Shown in pieces: positions 17,047 through 27,792 of a stretch of 64,000 nt of DNA. Position numbers and translations under genes: made by a program. The DNA is taken from NCBI RefSeq assembly GCF_007483665.1, contig NZ_VIQO01000010.1, positions 124,001-188,000 of the forward strand, read 5' to 3'. The notes below the pieces were generated by a model. It was not told the origin of the DNA. It ran no database searches and saw only the letters and a list, made by a program, of their open reading frames with translations. Origin of the DNA: Catellatospora sichuanensis. GTDB taxonomy: Bacteria; Actinomycetota; Actinomycetes; Mycobacteriales; Micromonosporaceae. Every line of letters begins with the position of its first letter. Within the stretch, counting starts at the first letter, position 1.

Positions 17047-18840
17047 GTGCGATCCAGCCCCGCCGAGCGCCGCAATCGTGCGAAAAACCGCGTTGACCAG
17101 CCAAGACGTCTCAACGTGAACGTGGCAGTCGGTGCCGGGTTCCTGATCGCGGCGATGTTCGTGACGTCCGGCCTGTGGAAGGACGGGTCGCGCGCGCTGC
17201 TCTCCGTCAACATCCCTGACCAGGTCTTCTTCCAGTTCGTGCTGCGCCACGCCCTCGACGTGCTGAGCGGCGACGCGGCTCCGTTCTTCTCCACCCGGAT
17301 GAACGCCCCGCACGGGGTCAACCTGATGGCGAACACGGTGATCCTCGGCCTGGGCATCCCGCTCGCGCCGGTCACCGCGATCTGGGGGCCGCAGATCAGC
17401 TTCGCGGTGCTGCTGGTGCTGGGCCTGGCCGGCACAGCCACCGCCTGGTACTGGTTCCTGCGCCGGCACGTGACCACCTCGACGGTGGCCGCCGCCGCGG
17501 GTGCGGCGCTGTGCGGCTTCGGCCCCGGCATGATCAGCCAGGCGAACGGGCATCCGAACTGGACCGCGCAGTTCCTCGTGCCGTTCCTGGTGCACCGGGC
17601 GTTGCGGATGGGCGAGCCGGGGCGCTGCCTGCGCAACGGCGTGGTGCTCGGGCTGCTGGTGACCGCGCAGGCGTTCGTCAACGAGGAGGTGCTGCTCTAC
17701 ACCGTGCTGGCCAGTGCCGCCTTCCTCGCCGCGTACGCCGCGCTGACCTGGCCCGCGCAGCGGGCGGCGATCCGCCCCGTGCTGGCCACGGCCGGGATCG
17801 CCGCGCTGGTCGGGGGTGCGCTGCTGGCGTACCCCCTGTGGTCGCAGTTCTTCGGCCCGCAGAGCTTCCGCGGCCTGCCGCCCGGCGCGTCCGCCTATGG
17901 CGCGGACCTGGCCAGTTTCGCCGCCTTCCCGCGGCTGTCGCTGGGCGGCAACATCGACGCGGTCCGGCTGCTGGCGCCCAACGCCGCCGAGGAGAACACC
18001 TTCCTCGGCTGGCCGCTGCTGGCCGTGCTGGCCCTGGCCGTGACGGGCTGGCTGTGGCAGCGTGCGCTGGTCCGGGCGCTGCTGGCGACCGGTGCCCTGT
18101 TCGCGATCTTCGCGCTGGGCAAGCAGGTGTCCGCGGGCGGCGAGCGCACCGCGCTGCCCGGGCTGTGGCGGCCGCTGGGACAGTTGCCGCTGCTGGAGTC
18201 CGTGGTGCCGGTCCGGTTCGGGCTGGTGCTGCTCCCGGTTGCCGGGGCGCTGCTGGCGCTGGCGATCGAGGCGGTGGCGCGGCTGCCGCGGATGGGTGAG
18301 CTGCCGGTGCGGCGGCTGGCGTACGCCCTGATCGTCCTGGCCCTGGTGCCGCTGCTGCCGCTGCCGCTGCTGACCCACCGCGGGATGCCGGTGCCGCGGT
18401 TCGTCACCGAAGGGACCTGGCGGGCGTACGTCCCCGCGGGCAGCACCCTGGTCACGGTGCCGGTGACCAGTAGCAGCCACAGCGACGGGATGCACTGGTC
18501 GGCGCAGTCCGGCGCGGACTTCACGTTCCCGGGCGGGTACTTCATCGGGCCGGGGCGGCTGCCGGGCACCGCCACGTTCGGGCCGCCGCCGCGACCAAGT
18601 GACCTGCTGCTGGCCGCGGTCGCGGAGGGCGCGAAGGCGCCGCGGGTCACCGCGCGGATGCGCGAGGGACTCATCGCCGACCTGCGGTTCTGGCGGGCCG
18701 GCGCGCTGGTGCTGTCCGATCGCGAGCCGCGCGCCGACGTGCTGCGCGAGCTGGTGGACGACCTCGTGGACGACGAGGGCGTACGCACCGGCGGCGTCAC
18801 GGTGTGGAACGTCGCCCCGCTGGTGACGCCGACGGCCTGA
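17047..18840 (+). CDS. Polytopic membrane protein, possible GT-C glycosyltransferase
   Basis: 597 residues with a short basic N-tail, roughly ten to eleven hydrophobic helices up to residue ~450 (for example AVGAGFLIAAMFVTSGLW, ILGLGIPLAPVTAIW, AVLLVLGLAGTATAWYW, LLALAIEAVARL), and a C-terminal ~150-residue extracytoplasmic domain. The first periplasmic loop contains IPDQVFFQFVLRHALD and STRMNAPHGVNLMAN, a layout seen in large GT-C-like membrane enzymes. I see no unambiguous catalytic motif, so glycosyltransferase is inference. The GTG at 17047 was chosen because AGGAG (17033-17037) sits 9 nt upstream; an in-frame GTG at 17017 is an alternative. Confidence 0.75.
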   Translation: MRSSPAERRNRAKNRVDQPRRLNVNVAVGAGFLIAAMFVTSGLWKDGSRALLSVNIPDQVFFQFVLRHALDVLSGDAAPFFSTRMNAPHGVNLMANTVILGLGIPLAPVTAIWGPQISFAVLLVLGLAGTATAWYWFLRRHVTTSTVAAAAGAALCGFGPGMISQANGHPNWTAQFLVPFLVHRALRMGEPGRCLRNGVVLGLLVTAQAFVNEEVLLYTVLASAAFLAAYAALTWPAQRAAIRPVLATAGIAALVGGALLAYPLWSQFFGPQSFRGLPPGASAYGADLASFAAFPRLSLGGNIDAVRLLAPNAAEENTFLGWPLLAVLALAVTGWLWQRALVRALLATGALFAIFALGKQVSAGGERTALPGLWRPLGQLPLLESVVPVRFGLVLLPVAGALLALAIEAVARLPRMGELPVRRLAYALIVLALVPLLPLPLLTHRGMPVPRFVTEGTWRAYVPAGSTLVTVPVTSSSHSDGMHWSAQSGADFTFPGGYFIGPGRLPGTATFGPPPRPSDLLLAAVAEGAKAPRVTARMREGLIADLRFWRAGALVLSDREPRADVLRELVDDLVDDEGVRTGGVTVWNVAPLVTPTA

Positions 18841-18899
18841 CGCGGAGGACTGCACGAATGGTGTGCTGTTTGCCCAGGTCAAAGACTACGCGATGTTAA

Positions 18900-18943
18900 G
18901 AAGGGCACCTTCTATAACGCGGAGCGTTAAGAAGGTGCCCTTC
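18900..18943. terminator. Bidirectional hairpin terminator, AAGGGCACCTT family (E2)
   Basis: GAAGGGCACCTTCT (18900-18913) and AGAAGGTGCCCTTC (18930-18943) form a 14-bp perfect stem, with an inner TAACG/CGTTA extension. It lies between convergent genes (membrane protein and phosphosugar mutase) and is well placed to serve both. It shares its stem with the hairpin at 10412-10456. Confidence 0.8.
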
Positions 18944-18951
18944 CTTTGTCC

Positions 18952-20625
18952 TTACGGGCTGACGGACCAGATGCCGAGAGCGGCGGCCACCTCGGTGCGC
19001 AGGGCGCGGATGGTGGCGGCGGCGCGTCCGCGCGATGAGGCGACGTCGGCGTCGGTGACCGGCTCGACCACCTCCAGGTATGCCTTGAGCTTGGGCTCGG
19101 TGCCGGACGGGCGGACCACGACGCGGGCCGTGTCGGTGCGCAGGATGACCACGTCGGCGGCCGACTCGGCGGGGCGGTCGAGCAGGTCCTCGGTGGACGT
19201 GACGGGCTCGTCGAGCAGCGAGGTCGGCAGCTTGGCGCGCAGGTGCGCCATCATCCGGCCGATCTCGTCCAGGTCGTCCACGCGCACCGAGAGCTGGTCG
19301 GTGACGTACAGGCCGAACTCGGCGGCCAGCTCGTCCAGCCGGTCGGTGAGGGTGCGCAGCTCCGCCTTCAGGCCGGCGGCCAGCTCGGCGACCATCAGCG
19401 CCGCGGTGATGCCGTCCTTGTCGCGGGACAGCCACGGCGCGACGCAGATGCCCAGCGCCTCCTCGTAGCCGTAGGCGAGGTCGGGCGCGGCGCGGGCGAG
19501 CCACTTGAACCCGGTGAGCGTCTCGGCGTACCCGACGCCGCGCTTGGCGGCCATCGCCCGCAGCATCGACGACGACACGATGGTGGTGGCGTACGTGCCG
19601 GTGCGGCCCAGCCGCATCAGGTGGTCGGCGAGCAGCACGCCCACCTCGTCGCCGCGCAGCATGCGCCAGCCGTTGCCGTTGCCGACCGGCACCGCGACGG
19701 CGCAGCGGTCGGCGTCGGGGTCGTTGGCGATGACGATGTCGGCGCGGCGCTCGGCGGCCAGCGCGAGGACCAGGTCCATCGCGCCCGGCTCCTCCGGGTT
19801 GGGGAAGGCCACCGTCGGGAACGTACCGTCCGGCTCGGCCTGCGCGGGCACGGTCGCGGGCAGGGCGAACCCGGCGCGCAGGAACGCGTCGCCGAGCACC
19901 TTGCCGCCGACGCCGTGCAGCGGCGTGTACGCCACCGCCAGGTCCTTGGGCTGGTCGTCCTGCACCACGGCGGCCGCCGCGGTCAGGTACGAGTCGAGGA
20001 TGTCCTCACCGAGCACCGTGCCGGGGTGGCCGAGCGGCACCTCCGACAGCAGCTTGACCGCGCGGATCTCCGCCTCGATCTCCTGGTCGGCCGGGGGCAC
20101 GATCTGCGCGCCCCCGCCGAGCGGGCCGCCCAGGTGCTCGCCCAGGTAGACCTTGTAGCCGTTGTCCTGGGGCGGGTTGTGCGACGCGGTCACCATCACG
20201 CCCGCGACGGCGTCCATGGCGCGTACCGCGTACGCCAGCACCGGCGTGGGCAGCGGGCGCGGCAGCAGCGCGGCGCGCATCCCGGAACCGGTCGCGACGC
20301 GGGCGGTCTCCAGCGCGAACTCGTGCGAGCCGCGGCGCGCGTCGTAGCCGATGACCACCAGGCCGCCGGGTTCGTGTTTGGTGAGCCAGTTGACCAGACC
20401 GGCGGCGGCCTGGCGGACGACGGCCAGGTTCATGCCGTTCGGGCCGGCCCGCAGCGGGCCGCGCAGGCCCGCGGTGCCGAACGTGAGCGGTCCGCTGAAC
20501 CGGTCGGCGAGCTCCGCCCCGGTGGCCGGCAGGGCGTCCAGCAGCTGCTGGAGCTCCGTGCGCGAGTCGGGGTCGGGGTCCTGGGCGATCCAGTGGCGTA
20601 CGCGATCGGCAAGTGTGTCGGTCAT
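18952..20625 (-). CDS. Phosphoglucomutase/phosphomannomutase family phospho-sugar mutase
   Basis: Alpha-D-phosphohexomutase interconverting hexose-1- and hexose-6-phosphates. 557 residues with all four family signatures in order: the phosphoserine loop VTASHNPPQDNGYK, the metal loop NDPDADRC, the sugar loop YEEALG, and the C-terminal phosphate-binding RPSGTEPKLKAY. It resembles the actinobacterial PmmB/PgmB group more than the short PMM. Substrate preference (glucose, mannose or ribose phosphate) cannot be settled from the motifs. It is convergent with the upstream-mapped membrane gene and same-strand with the kinase gene. Confidence 0.93.
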   Translation of the reverse strand: MTDTLADRVRHWIAQDPDPDSRTELQQLLDALPATGAELADRFSGPLTFGTAGLRGPLRAGPNGMNLAVVRQAAAGLVNWLTKHEPGGLVVIGYDARRGSHEFALETARVATGSGMRAALLPRPLPTPVLAYAVRAMDAVAGVMVTASHNPPQDNGYKVYLGEHLGGPLGGGAQIVPPADQEIEAEIRAVKLLSEVPLGHPGTVLGEDILDSYLTAAAAVVQDDQPKDLAVAYTPLHGVGGKVLGDAFLRAGFALPATVPAQAEPDGTFPTVAFPNPEEPGAMDLVLALAAERRADIVIANDPDADRCAVAVPVGNGNGWRMLRGDEVGVLLADHLMRLGRTGTYATTIVSSSMLRAMAAKRGVGYAETLTGFKWLARAAPDLAYGYEEALGICVAPWLSRDKDGITAALMVAELAAGLKAELRTLTDRLDELAAEFGLYVTDQLSVRVDDLDEIGRMMAHLRAKLPTSLLDEPVTSTEDLLDRPAESAADVVILRTDTARVVVRPSGTEPKLKAYLEVVEPVTDADVASSRGRAAATIRALRTEVAAALGIWSVSP

Positions 20626-20750
20626 GCCGAAACCCCGCTTCGCGTGCTTTCGGCATGGCCGTCTACCGGGCTGTGCCGCCTGATTCGCTCGCTTCGCTCA
20701 CTCATCGGTGTTTCATAACACGCGGACAGGTGCTGCGCTCGGCGAACCCC

Positions 20751-22553
20751 TCAGGTCGCGGCGATCGTGAAGGAGTCGACCGCCTGGTCGAAGACCGCCT
20801 TGTCCTGGGCGAACGAGTCGTCCCACGTCGACAGGTAGACGTGGAACGCCGTGCCGCCCTCGACGCCGATGCGCCAGACCGCGTGCCGCGAGTTCTTCTG
20901 CGGCGGCGTGCACCGGTATTCGAGCTGCGCTGCGGTCTCCAGGGTGCCCAGCTTCTGGTCGCTCAACTCGATGCGCTCGTAGGTGTCCTTCTGGCAGCGG
21001 TCGACCTTCTTGAAGTTCTTCTCCGCGCCTTCCAGCTCCCGGGTCGGGTTGCCACCGGACCGGTAGACGTTGATGCGCAGCCAGCGCTCCTTGTCGTCGG
21101 GGTCGCGGTAGTCGACGTAACTGCCCGACTTCACCGGCGTCCACCCCTTGGGGACCAGCACCGTGACGTTCTTGAAGGTCACCCGCTCCATGCCCTCGGG
21201 CACCTGCGCGGAGGCGGAGGAGGCGGCGGGGGCGCTCGGCGAGGGGCCGGGCGCGGCACCGGGCGTGGTCTCGTCGTCGCCGCCCATCACGGCCCAGGCC
21301 ACGCCGGTGACCACGAGCACGCCGACGAGTCCCGCGCCGACGGCCAGGCGCATCTTCTTCGGCCAGGCCTTGACCTGCCCGAGCACGCCGTCCAGCGCCG
21401 GCGGACGGGCGGGCTTGGCGGCCTTGGGCGCGACCGTCTGCATGGCGCCGGTCGGCGCGGGGTGCGCCCCGGTCGGCAGGTCCAGCGGGTCCGGCGCGCC
21501 CGGCCGGGCGTGGCCGCCCGCGCGGGAGGACGGCATCTCGCCGGTGTGCAGCAGCGCCCGGCCGCCGATCTCCTTGGCGGGGCGCTCGGGCTGCGCCGCG
21601 GCGGGGGTGACCCACGCGGTAGTGCTGGGCTGCGGCGCGACGACCGCCCATGGGTCGGTGACGTGCTGCGGCACGGCGTGCTGGGCCAGCGGGCCGGCCA
21701 GCAGCTCGCGCAGCGTGGCGCGCGCGGTGGGCACGTCCCAGCGCCGGTCCGGGTCCTTCTCCATGAGGCCGTAGAGCACCTCGCGCAGCGGGCCGCAGCG
21801 CTGCGGCGGAACGGGCTCCTCCTCGACCACGGCGTGCATGGTGGCCAGCGGGTCGCCCTTGTCGAAGGGCGGGCGGCCCTCCACCGCGGTGTACATGGTC
21901 ACGCCGAGCGAGAACAGGTCGCTGGGCGGGCCGAAGCGGTGGCCCAGCGCGCGCTCGGGGGAGATGAAGTGGGGCGAGCCCAGCACCATGCCGGGGGTGG
22001 TCAGCTGCACGTCGGTCGGCAGCTTGGCCACGCCGAAGTCGGTGAGCACGCAACGGCCGTCCTTGGTGATCAGGACGTTGGCCGGCTTCACGTCGCGGTG
22101 CAGCACGCCCGCAGCGTGCGCCACCTCCAGCGCGCCCAGCAGCGCAATGCCGATCTTGGCGACCGCGCGGGGGGCCAGCGGCCCGTCCTCGATCACCATG
22201 TCGGCGAGGCCGCGGGCGTCGAGCAGCTCCATCACGATCCAGGGCCGGCCGCCCTCGGTGACCACGTCGAAGACCTGGACCACGCTCGGGTGCGACAGGC
22301 TGGCGGCGGCGCGGGCCTCGCGCAGGGTGCGCTCGTACATCGAGGCGGCGTCGCTGGCGGCCAGGCCCGGGGGCAGCACGACCTCCTTGACCGCGACCTC
22401 GCGGCGCAGCACCGTGTCGGCGGCGCGCCACACGGTGCCCATGCCGCCGTTTCCGATCGCGGTACGGAGTGAATAGCGTCCGCCGATGACGGTGCCCGGA
22501 GCCGCACGGCCCGGAGTGGGGCTGCCGCTCCAGGTGGATGCATGGGTGGTCAC
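20751..22553 (-). CDS. Membrane receptor Ser/Thr protein kinase (PknB/PknD type)
   Basis: 600 residues: kinase domain ~24-285, a Pro/Ala-rich juxtamembrane linker ~290-400, one membrane segment at ~402-424 and a ~170-residue extracytoplasmic domain. Kinase motifs are intact: glycine loop GNGGMGTV (34-41), VAVKE with Lys56, HRDVKPAN with Asp154, DFG at 172-174, and the APE-equivalent SPE. The extracytoplasmic part includes VPEGMERVTFKNVTVLVPKGW and three Cys. It is not a PASTA-repeat protein, so the ligand is unlike PknB's. I chose the GTG at 22553 because the 17 codons up to the alternative GTG at 22604 use many A/T third positions, unlike coding sequence here. Confidence 0.9.
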   Translation of the reverse strand: MTTHASTWSGSPTPGRAAPGTVIGGRYSLRTAIGNGGMGTVWRAADTVLRREVAVKEVVLPPGLAASDAASMYERTLREARAAASLSHPSVVQVFDVVTEGGRPWIVMELLDARGLADMVIEDGPLAPRAVAKIGIALLGALEVAHAAGVLHRDVKPANVLITKDGRCVLTDFGVAKLPTDVQLTTPGMVLGSPHFISPERALGHRFGPPSDLFSLGVTMYTAVEGRPPFDKGDPLATMHAVVEEEPVPPQRCGPLREVLYGLMEKDPDRRWDVPTARATLRELLAGPLAQHAVPQHVTDPWAVVAPQPSTTAWVTPAAAQPERPAKEIGGRALLHTGEMPSSRAGGHARPGAPDPLDLPTGAHPAPTGAMQTVAPKAAKPARPPALDGVLGQVKAWPKKMRLAVGAGLVGVLVVTGVAWAVMGGDDETTPGAAPGPSPSAPAASSASAQVPEGMERVTFKNVTVLVPKGWTPVKSGSYVDYRDPDDKERWLRINVYRSGGNPTRELEGAEKNFKKVDRCQKDTYERIELSDQKLGTLETAAQLEYRCTPPQKNSRHAVWRIGVEGGTAFHVYLSTWDDSFAQDKAVFDQAVDSFTIAAT

Positions 22554-22762
22554 TGCTGATGCCGCCAAAGGAGAGGGGACGATGGCAAAAGGGGAATGGG
22601 TCACTCGACCCCTATCCTGTACGACGCCGCGCCGCAGCGAAAGCCGTGGGCGGGTTCTGAGACCGAATTTCACTGTTCCGTCCGCTTGCCATCACCCTGG
22701 GTGTACGTGATGTGTGCAATCCCTCGCCCCGGAACGCGGCGCCGCCGCCTAACATCCCGGGT

Positions 22763-24328
<1,566 letters not shown>

Positions 24329-24341
24329 CCGAACATTTCAT

Positions 24342-24372
24342 CCACCCCGGCGGGCGACCCCCGCCGGGGTGG
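24342..24372 (+). terminator. Rho-independent-type terminator of the mutase gene
   Basis: CCACCCCGGCGGG (24342-24354) and CCCGCCGGGGTGG (24360-24372) form a perfect 13-bp GC stem with a 5-nt loop 14 nt after the stop codon, followed by TTCCGTTT. Confidence 0.85.
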
Positions 24373-24386
24373 TTCCGTTTCCGCGA

Positions 24387-24422
24387 TGATCATGAACTTC
24401 GGGCTCGGGTCGGCGGTGTGCC
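24387..24422. repeat. Dyad repeat family A, half copy
   Basis: TGATCATGAACTTC and the following gctcgggtcggcggtgtgcc match the left arm and loop of the complementary strand of copy 2 (16102-16162). The right arm is absent. It is a degraded or solo half element downstream of the mutase terminator. Confidence 0.6.
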
Positions 24423-24630
24423 GTGGCCACCGGCCCCCGATCGACCCGGCCGTCGGGTCATCCTTGCGGGGCAACGGAATCGGTGCGCACGTCGTGTGCG
24501 ATGGAAATATCGGCGGTGATGTCAGTCTCGGGTGATGCGTGACCCGGCACGTCGTCACCCGTTGTAGGAGGTGAGGACACTTGCAATCGAGGGTCCCGCA
24601 CGCTTGCGAACGCTCCTACCTGCTCGAATG

Positions 24631-24678
24631 TGACTCTGAGCAACACAACTACTACAAGAACGTAGTTGCGCAGAGTCA
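24631..24678 (+). promoter_or_regulatory. Alternative hairpins in the M20 gene leader
   Basis: TGACTCTGAGCAAC (24631-24644) pairs at 13 of 14 positions with GTTGCGCAGAGTCA (24665-24678). An inner pair, CAACTAC (24646-24652) with GTAGTTG (24662-24668), competes for the same GTTG bases. The segment is markedly AT-richer than its surroundings and ends 59 nt before the chosen start. It could be an operator or an attenuator-like RNA switch. Confidence 0.45.
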
Positions 24679-24736
24679 CCGGTGCAGGGCTAGGCTGGAC
24701 GCTGTTTATCCCATCGACCGAGATCGAGAATCTGCC

Positions 24737-25999
24737 GTGACGAGTGCGCTGGCGCTGCCCAAGAGCAGCTTGCTGACGTCGTCCATGGTGTCCGAGATCA
24801 TGTCGGACACCGATCCGCTACCCGGCCGGCTCGACCGCTGGCTCACCGCGCACGGCGCGAACCTGGTCGCGGTACGACGTCACCTTCACGCGCACCCGGA
24901 ACTCTCGCACCAGGAGTTCGAGACCGCCGCACTGGTCGCCCGCGAACTCGCGGCCGTGGGCCTGCAGCCGAAATTCCTGCCCCGGGGCAACGGCGTCATG
25001 TGCGACATCGGCTCCGGCGACCGGGTCATCGCGCTGCGGGCCGATCTCGACGCGCTGCCGCTGCCGGACACCAAGGACGTCGCATACCGCTCGACGGTGC
25101 CGAACGCGGCCCACGCCTGCGGCCACGACGTGCACACCACGGTGCTGCTCGGCGTCGGCCTGGCGCTGGCCCAGCTGGAGCAGCAGGGCGGCATCGGCGG
25201 CCGGGTGCGGCTGATCTTCCAGCCCGCCGAGGAGTCGATCAACTCCGGTGCGCCTGAGATGATCTCCGCGGGGGCGCTGAAGGACGTCGCGGCGATCTAC
25301 GCCCTGCACTGCGCGCCGCAGCTGCCCGTGGGCATCGTGGGCGTGCGCTCCGGCGCGATCACCGCCGCCTGCGACGCGGTCGAGGTGCGGCTGAGCGGCA
25401 AGGGCGGCCACACCGCCCGCCCCCACCTGACCGCCGACCTGGTGTACGCGCTGGGCCGGGTGGTGACCGAGGTGCCCGCACTGCTGGGCCGCCGGGTCGA
25501 CCCGCGGGCCGGGCTGTCCATGGTCTTCGGCTCGATCCACGCCGGTGAGGCCTCCAACGCCATCCCCAACGAGGGCAGCGCCAAGGGCACCATCCGGGTG
25601 CTCAACCGCGACGCCTGGCGCGAGGCGCCCGACCTGGTCACCCAGCTGATCAAGGATGTGGTGGCCGGCACCGGGGCGAAGGCCGACGTGCGCTACACCC
25701 GCGGTGTGCCGCCGGTGATCAACGACCGGATGGCCTCCGCGGTGATCGCGGGCGCGGCCGGCGCGGCGCTGGGCGCGGAGCGGGTCGTCGAGGCCGAGAT
25801 CAGCATGGGCGGCGAGGACTTCGCGTTCTACCTCGAGCACGTGCCCGGCGCGATGATCCGCCTGGGCACCGGCATCCCCGGCGCCGCCCCGATGGACATC
25901 CACCAGTCCGCCTTCGACGTCGACGAGCGCGCCATCGGCTACGGCGTGCGCACCATGGTCCACACCGCGATGGCGGCCCTGGCCTCCCCCTCGTTCTGA
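24737..25999 (+). CDS. M20-family metal-dependent amidohydrolase
   Basis: Zinc (or Mn) amidohydrolase of the peptidase M20D group, releasing acyl groups from N-acyl amino acids or similar substrates. About 420 residues. Metal-binding motifs are intact: HPELSHQEFETA, the first catalytic Asp in LRADLDALPLPD, NAAHACGHDVHTT, QPAEES, and MGGEDFAFY near the C-terminus. The lid/dimerisation insert runs from GKGGHTARPH. I chose the GTG at 24737 (TSALALPKSS) because upstream in-frame codons look non-coding by third-position GC. The rival is a TTG at 24581 with a much better Shine-Dalgarno sequence, adding 52 residues. Confidence 0.88.
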   Translation: MTSALALPKSSLLTSSMVSEIMSDTDPLPGRLDRWLTAHGANLVAVRRHLHAHPELSHQEFETAALVARELAAVGLQPKFLPRGNGVMCDIGSGDRVIALRADLDALPLPDTKDVAYRSTVPNAAHACGHDVHTTVLLGVGLALAQLEQQGGIGGRVRLIFQPAEESINSGAPEMISAGALKDVAAIYALHCAPQLPVGIVGVRSGAITAACDAVEVRLSGKGGHTARPHLTADLVYALGRVVTEVPALLGRRVDPRAGLSMVFGSIHAGEASNAIPNEGSAKGTIRVLNRDAWREAPDLVTQLIKDVVAGTGAKADVRYTRGVPPVINDRMASAVIAGAAGAALGAERVVEAEISMGGEDFAFYLEHVPGAMIRLGTGIPGAAPMDIHQSAFDVDERAIGYGVRTMVHTAMAALASPSF

Positions 26000-26095
26000 C
26001 CTGATCGACGACTTCAGCTGAACCGACGACCTCATGTGATCGACGACCGAGCCCCCGGCACCCTGCGGTGCCGGGGGCTTCGTCGTTCTCCGGGG

Positions 26096-27070
26096 TCAGT
26101 CGTCGTCGGATCCGGCGGGGGGAGCCGCGGCCGCGGTCGCCGGGACCTCGGCCGGGGCCGGGGGCGGCGGTGGGGCAGCCCGACGGCGGCGCAGGGCGAC
26201 CACCAGGCCCACCGGGATCGCGAGCGCGACCAGGAACGGCAGCAGGAAGCCCAGGACCGCCAGGGCGACCTGCACCGTGGCGACGAACGCGTCCCAGCCG
26301 GCCTCCAGGCCGCCCAGGAAGCCCGGTGCGGGCTCCTTCTCGGGTTCGGGCAGCTCGGTGTGCGGCCCGACCAGCGTGACGGTGATCGTGGACAGCGAGA
26401 CCAGGTCGTCCAGGCCGGCCTTCTTGCGCTCCAGGGAGGCCAGCTCGGCCTGCCGCTGGTTGAGCTCGCGCTCCAGCATCACCACTTCGCTGAGCTGCTT
26501 GGCCTGCGTGAACATCCGGCGTACCGACTCGACGCTGGCGCGCTGGGCGGCGATGCGGGTGTCCAGGTCGACGACGGCCTCGGTGACGTCCTCGGTGTTC
26601 GAGCTGCGGTTGACCTCGGTGCCCAGCTTCGCGATCTGCTCCACCACGCCGTGGAACTGCTTCGCGGGCACCCGGACCGTGATCCAGGCCTGGGACTCGG
26701 TGCCGTCGTTCACGCGCTTCTCCGCGCCGATGTGCCCGCCCGCGGTGCTGACCAGCGAGGTCAGCCGCTCCGCGGACGCGGGGACGTCGTCGACACGCAC
26801 GGACAGCTCGCCGCGGTAGATCAAGGATCGGCCGACGACCGGGCCGCCGGTGGCGGTCACGCCATCTTGTGCGGGTGCTGCGGGGGCTTGCCCGGCCTCG
26901 CCCTTCTGCTCCTGGTAGCCCAGGTTGTTGTTGGGCATGCCCGCGGCGGGCACCTCGGCCCCGCTGTCGGTCGAGGCCTTGTCCGACGCCGAACACCCCG
27001 CGAGCAACAGCAGGCCGCCGAGCACCGCTACTACGAACGTCTTCTTCATGCCTTTCCGGACGTCACTCAT
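26096..27070 (-). CDS. DUF4349-containing lipoprotein
   Basis: 324 residues with a lipoprotein signal peptide (KKTFVVAVLGGLLLLAGC, lipobox LAGC). The DUF4349 body covers ~75-245: LIYRGELSVRVDDVPASAERL, VNDGTESQAWITVRVP, then a coiled coil LNQRQAELASLERKKAGLDDL. A C-terminal membrane helix (VALAVLGFLLPFLVALAIPVGLV) and an RRRR stop-transfer precede a Pro-rich tail. It is thus anchored at both ends. The function of the family is unknown. The start may be the ATG at 27070 or at 27049; both give the same signal peptide. Confidence 0.88.
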   Translation of the reverse strand: MSDVRKGMKKTFVVAVLGGLLLLAGCSASDKASTDSGAEVPAAGMPNNNLGYQEQKGEAGQAPAAPAQDGVTATGGPVVGRSLIYRGELSVRVDDVPASAERLTSLVSTAGGHIGAEKRVNDGTESQAWITVRVPAKQFHGVVEQIAKLGTEVNRSSNTEDVTEAVVDLDTRIAAQRASVESVRRMFTQAKQLSEVVMLERELNQRQAELASLERKKAGLDDLVSLSTITVTLVGPHTELPEPEKEPAPGFLGGLEAGWDAFVATVQVALAVLGFLLPFLVALAIPVGLVVALRRRRAAPPPPPAPAEVPATAAAAPPAGSDDD

Positions 27071-27153
27071 GACCCCTCAGGTTCCGGCAGACTGGTCACG
27101 GAAGGACGACAGTCGGGACACGGATCCGGACCGAGACGGAAAGGCGGCCACCG

Positions 27154-27792
27154 ATGCGGGTGACGAAGTTCTCGCACTCCTGCCTGCGCATCGAGCACGA
27201 CGACGCGGTCGTGGTGATCGACCCGGGCGTATGGAGCGAGTCGGAGCGCGCCCTCGACGGGGCCGACGCGGTGCTGCTCACCCACGAGCACGCCGACCAT
27301 GTGGACGCCGACCGGCTGGCCGACGCGCTGGCCAAGCGGCCGTCCACCATGATCTATGCCCACCCGGACGTGGTGGACAAGTTCTCCGGGCAGTGGGAGG
27401 GTGCGGCGGTCCCGGTCACCTCCGGTCACGCGTTCACCGCGGCCAACCTGCTGGTACGCGCCTACGGCGGGCTGCACGCCGTGATCCACCCGGAGATCCC
27501 GCAGGTGGCGAACCTGGGCTTCCTGATCAACGAGTCGCTCTACCACCCCGGGGACTCCTTCGACGTGCCCGAGGGCGCGACCGTGCAGACGCTGTTCGTG
27601 CCGGTCTCCGCGCCCTGGCTGAAGATCGCCGAGTCGATCGACTTCGTCCGCGCGGTCGGCCCGCAGCGGGCGTACGCGCTGCACGACAGCCTGCTCTCGG
27701 ACAACGGGCTCACCCTGACCGACGCCCTCATGACGGCCCGGGCCGGCGCCGAATACGCCCGGCTCGCCCCGGGGGCGACCGTGGACGTCTAG
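27154..27792 (+). CDS. Metallo-beta-lactamase-fold hydrolase (UlaG-like)
   Basis: 212 residues. The metal motif is LLTHEHADHVDADRL (HxHxDH), preceded by VVVIDPGVW; later ligands are likely the Asp in YHPGDSF and the His in YALHDSLL. The compact form without the long metallo-beta-lactamase insert resembles UlaG-type and L-ascorbate-6-phosphate-lactonase-like proteins, often annotated as MBL fold metallo-hydrolase. The substrate is unknown. Its TAG stop overlaps the stop of the convergent exonuclease gene within a CTAG. Confidence 0.9.
   Translation: MRVTKFSHSCLRIEHDDAVVVIDPGVWSESERALDGADAVLLTHEHADHVDADRLADALAKRPSTMIYAHPDVVDKFSGQWEGAAVPVTSGHAFTAANLLVRAYGGLHAVIHPEIPQVANLGFLINESLYHPGDSFDVPEGATVQTLFVPVSAPWLKIAESIDFVRAVGPQRAYALHDSLLSDNGLTLTDALMTARAGAEYARLAPGATVDV

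Larger units (their letters stand above)
24329..24736. other. 408-nt gene-free stretch between mutase and M20 genes
   Basis: From left to right it holds the mutase terminator, a half copy of dyad family A, a near-perfect Shine-Dalgarno sequence TAGGAGGTGAGG (24564-24575) followed by TTG at 24581, and a pair of mutually exclusive hairpins at 24631-24678. From 24581 the frame is open into the M20 gene, but about a third of its third positions are A or T, unlike genes here, so I treat it as leader rather than coding. Confidence 0.6.

Noticed and set aside
22554-22604. Longer kinase N-terminus from the GTG at 22604
   Set aside because: Seven of 17 third positions are A or T and there is only a weak ribosome site, so 22553 is preferred.
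24581-24736. 52-residue N-terminal extension of the M20 enzyme from a TTG with an excellent Shine-Dalgarno sequence
   Set aside because: About a third of third codon positions are A or T against very few in real genes here, and the stretch is Cys/Tyr/Arg-rich. I kept it as a leader and recorded the rival start.
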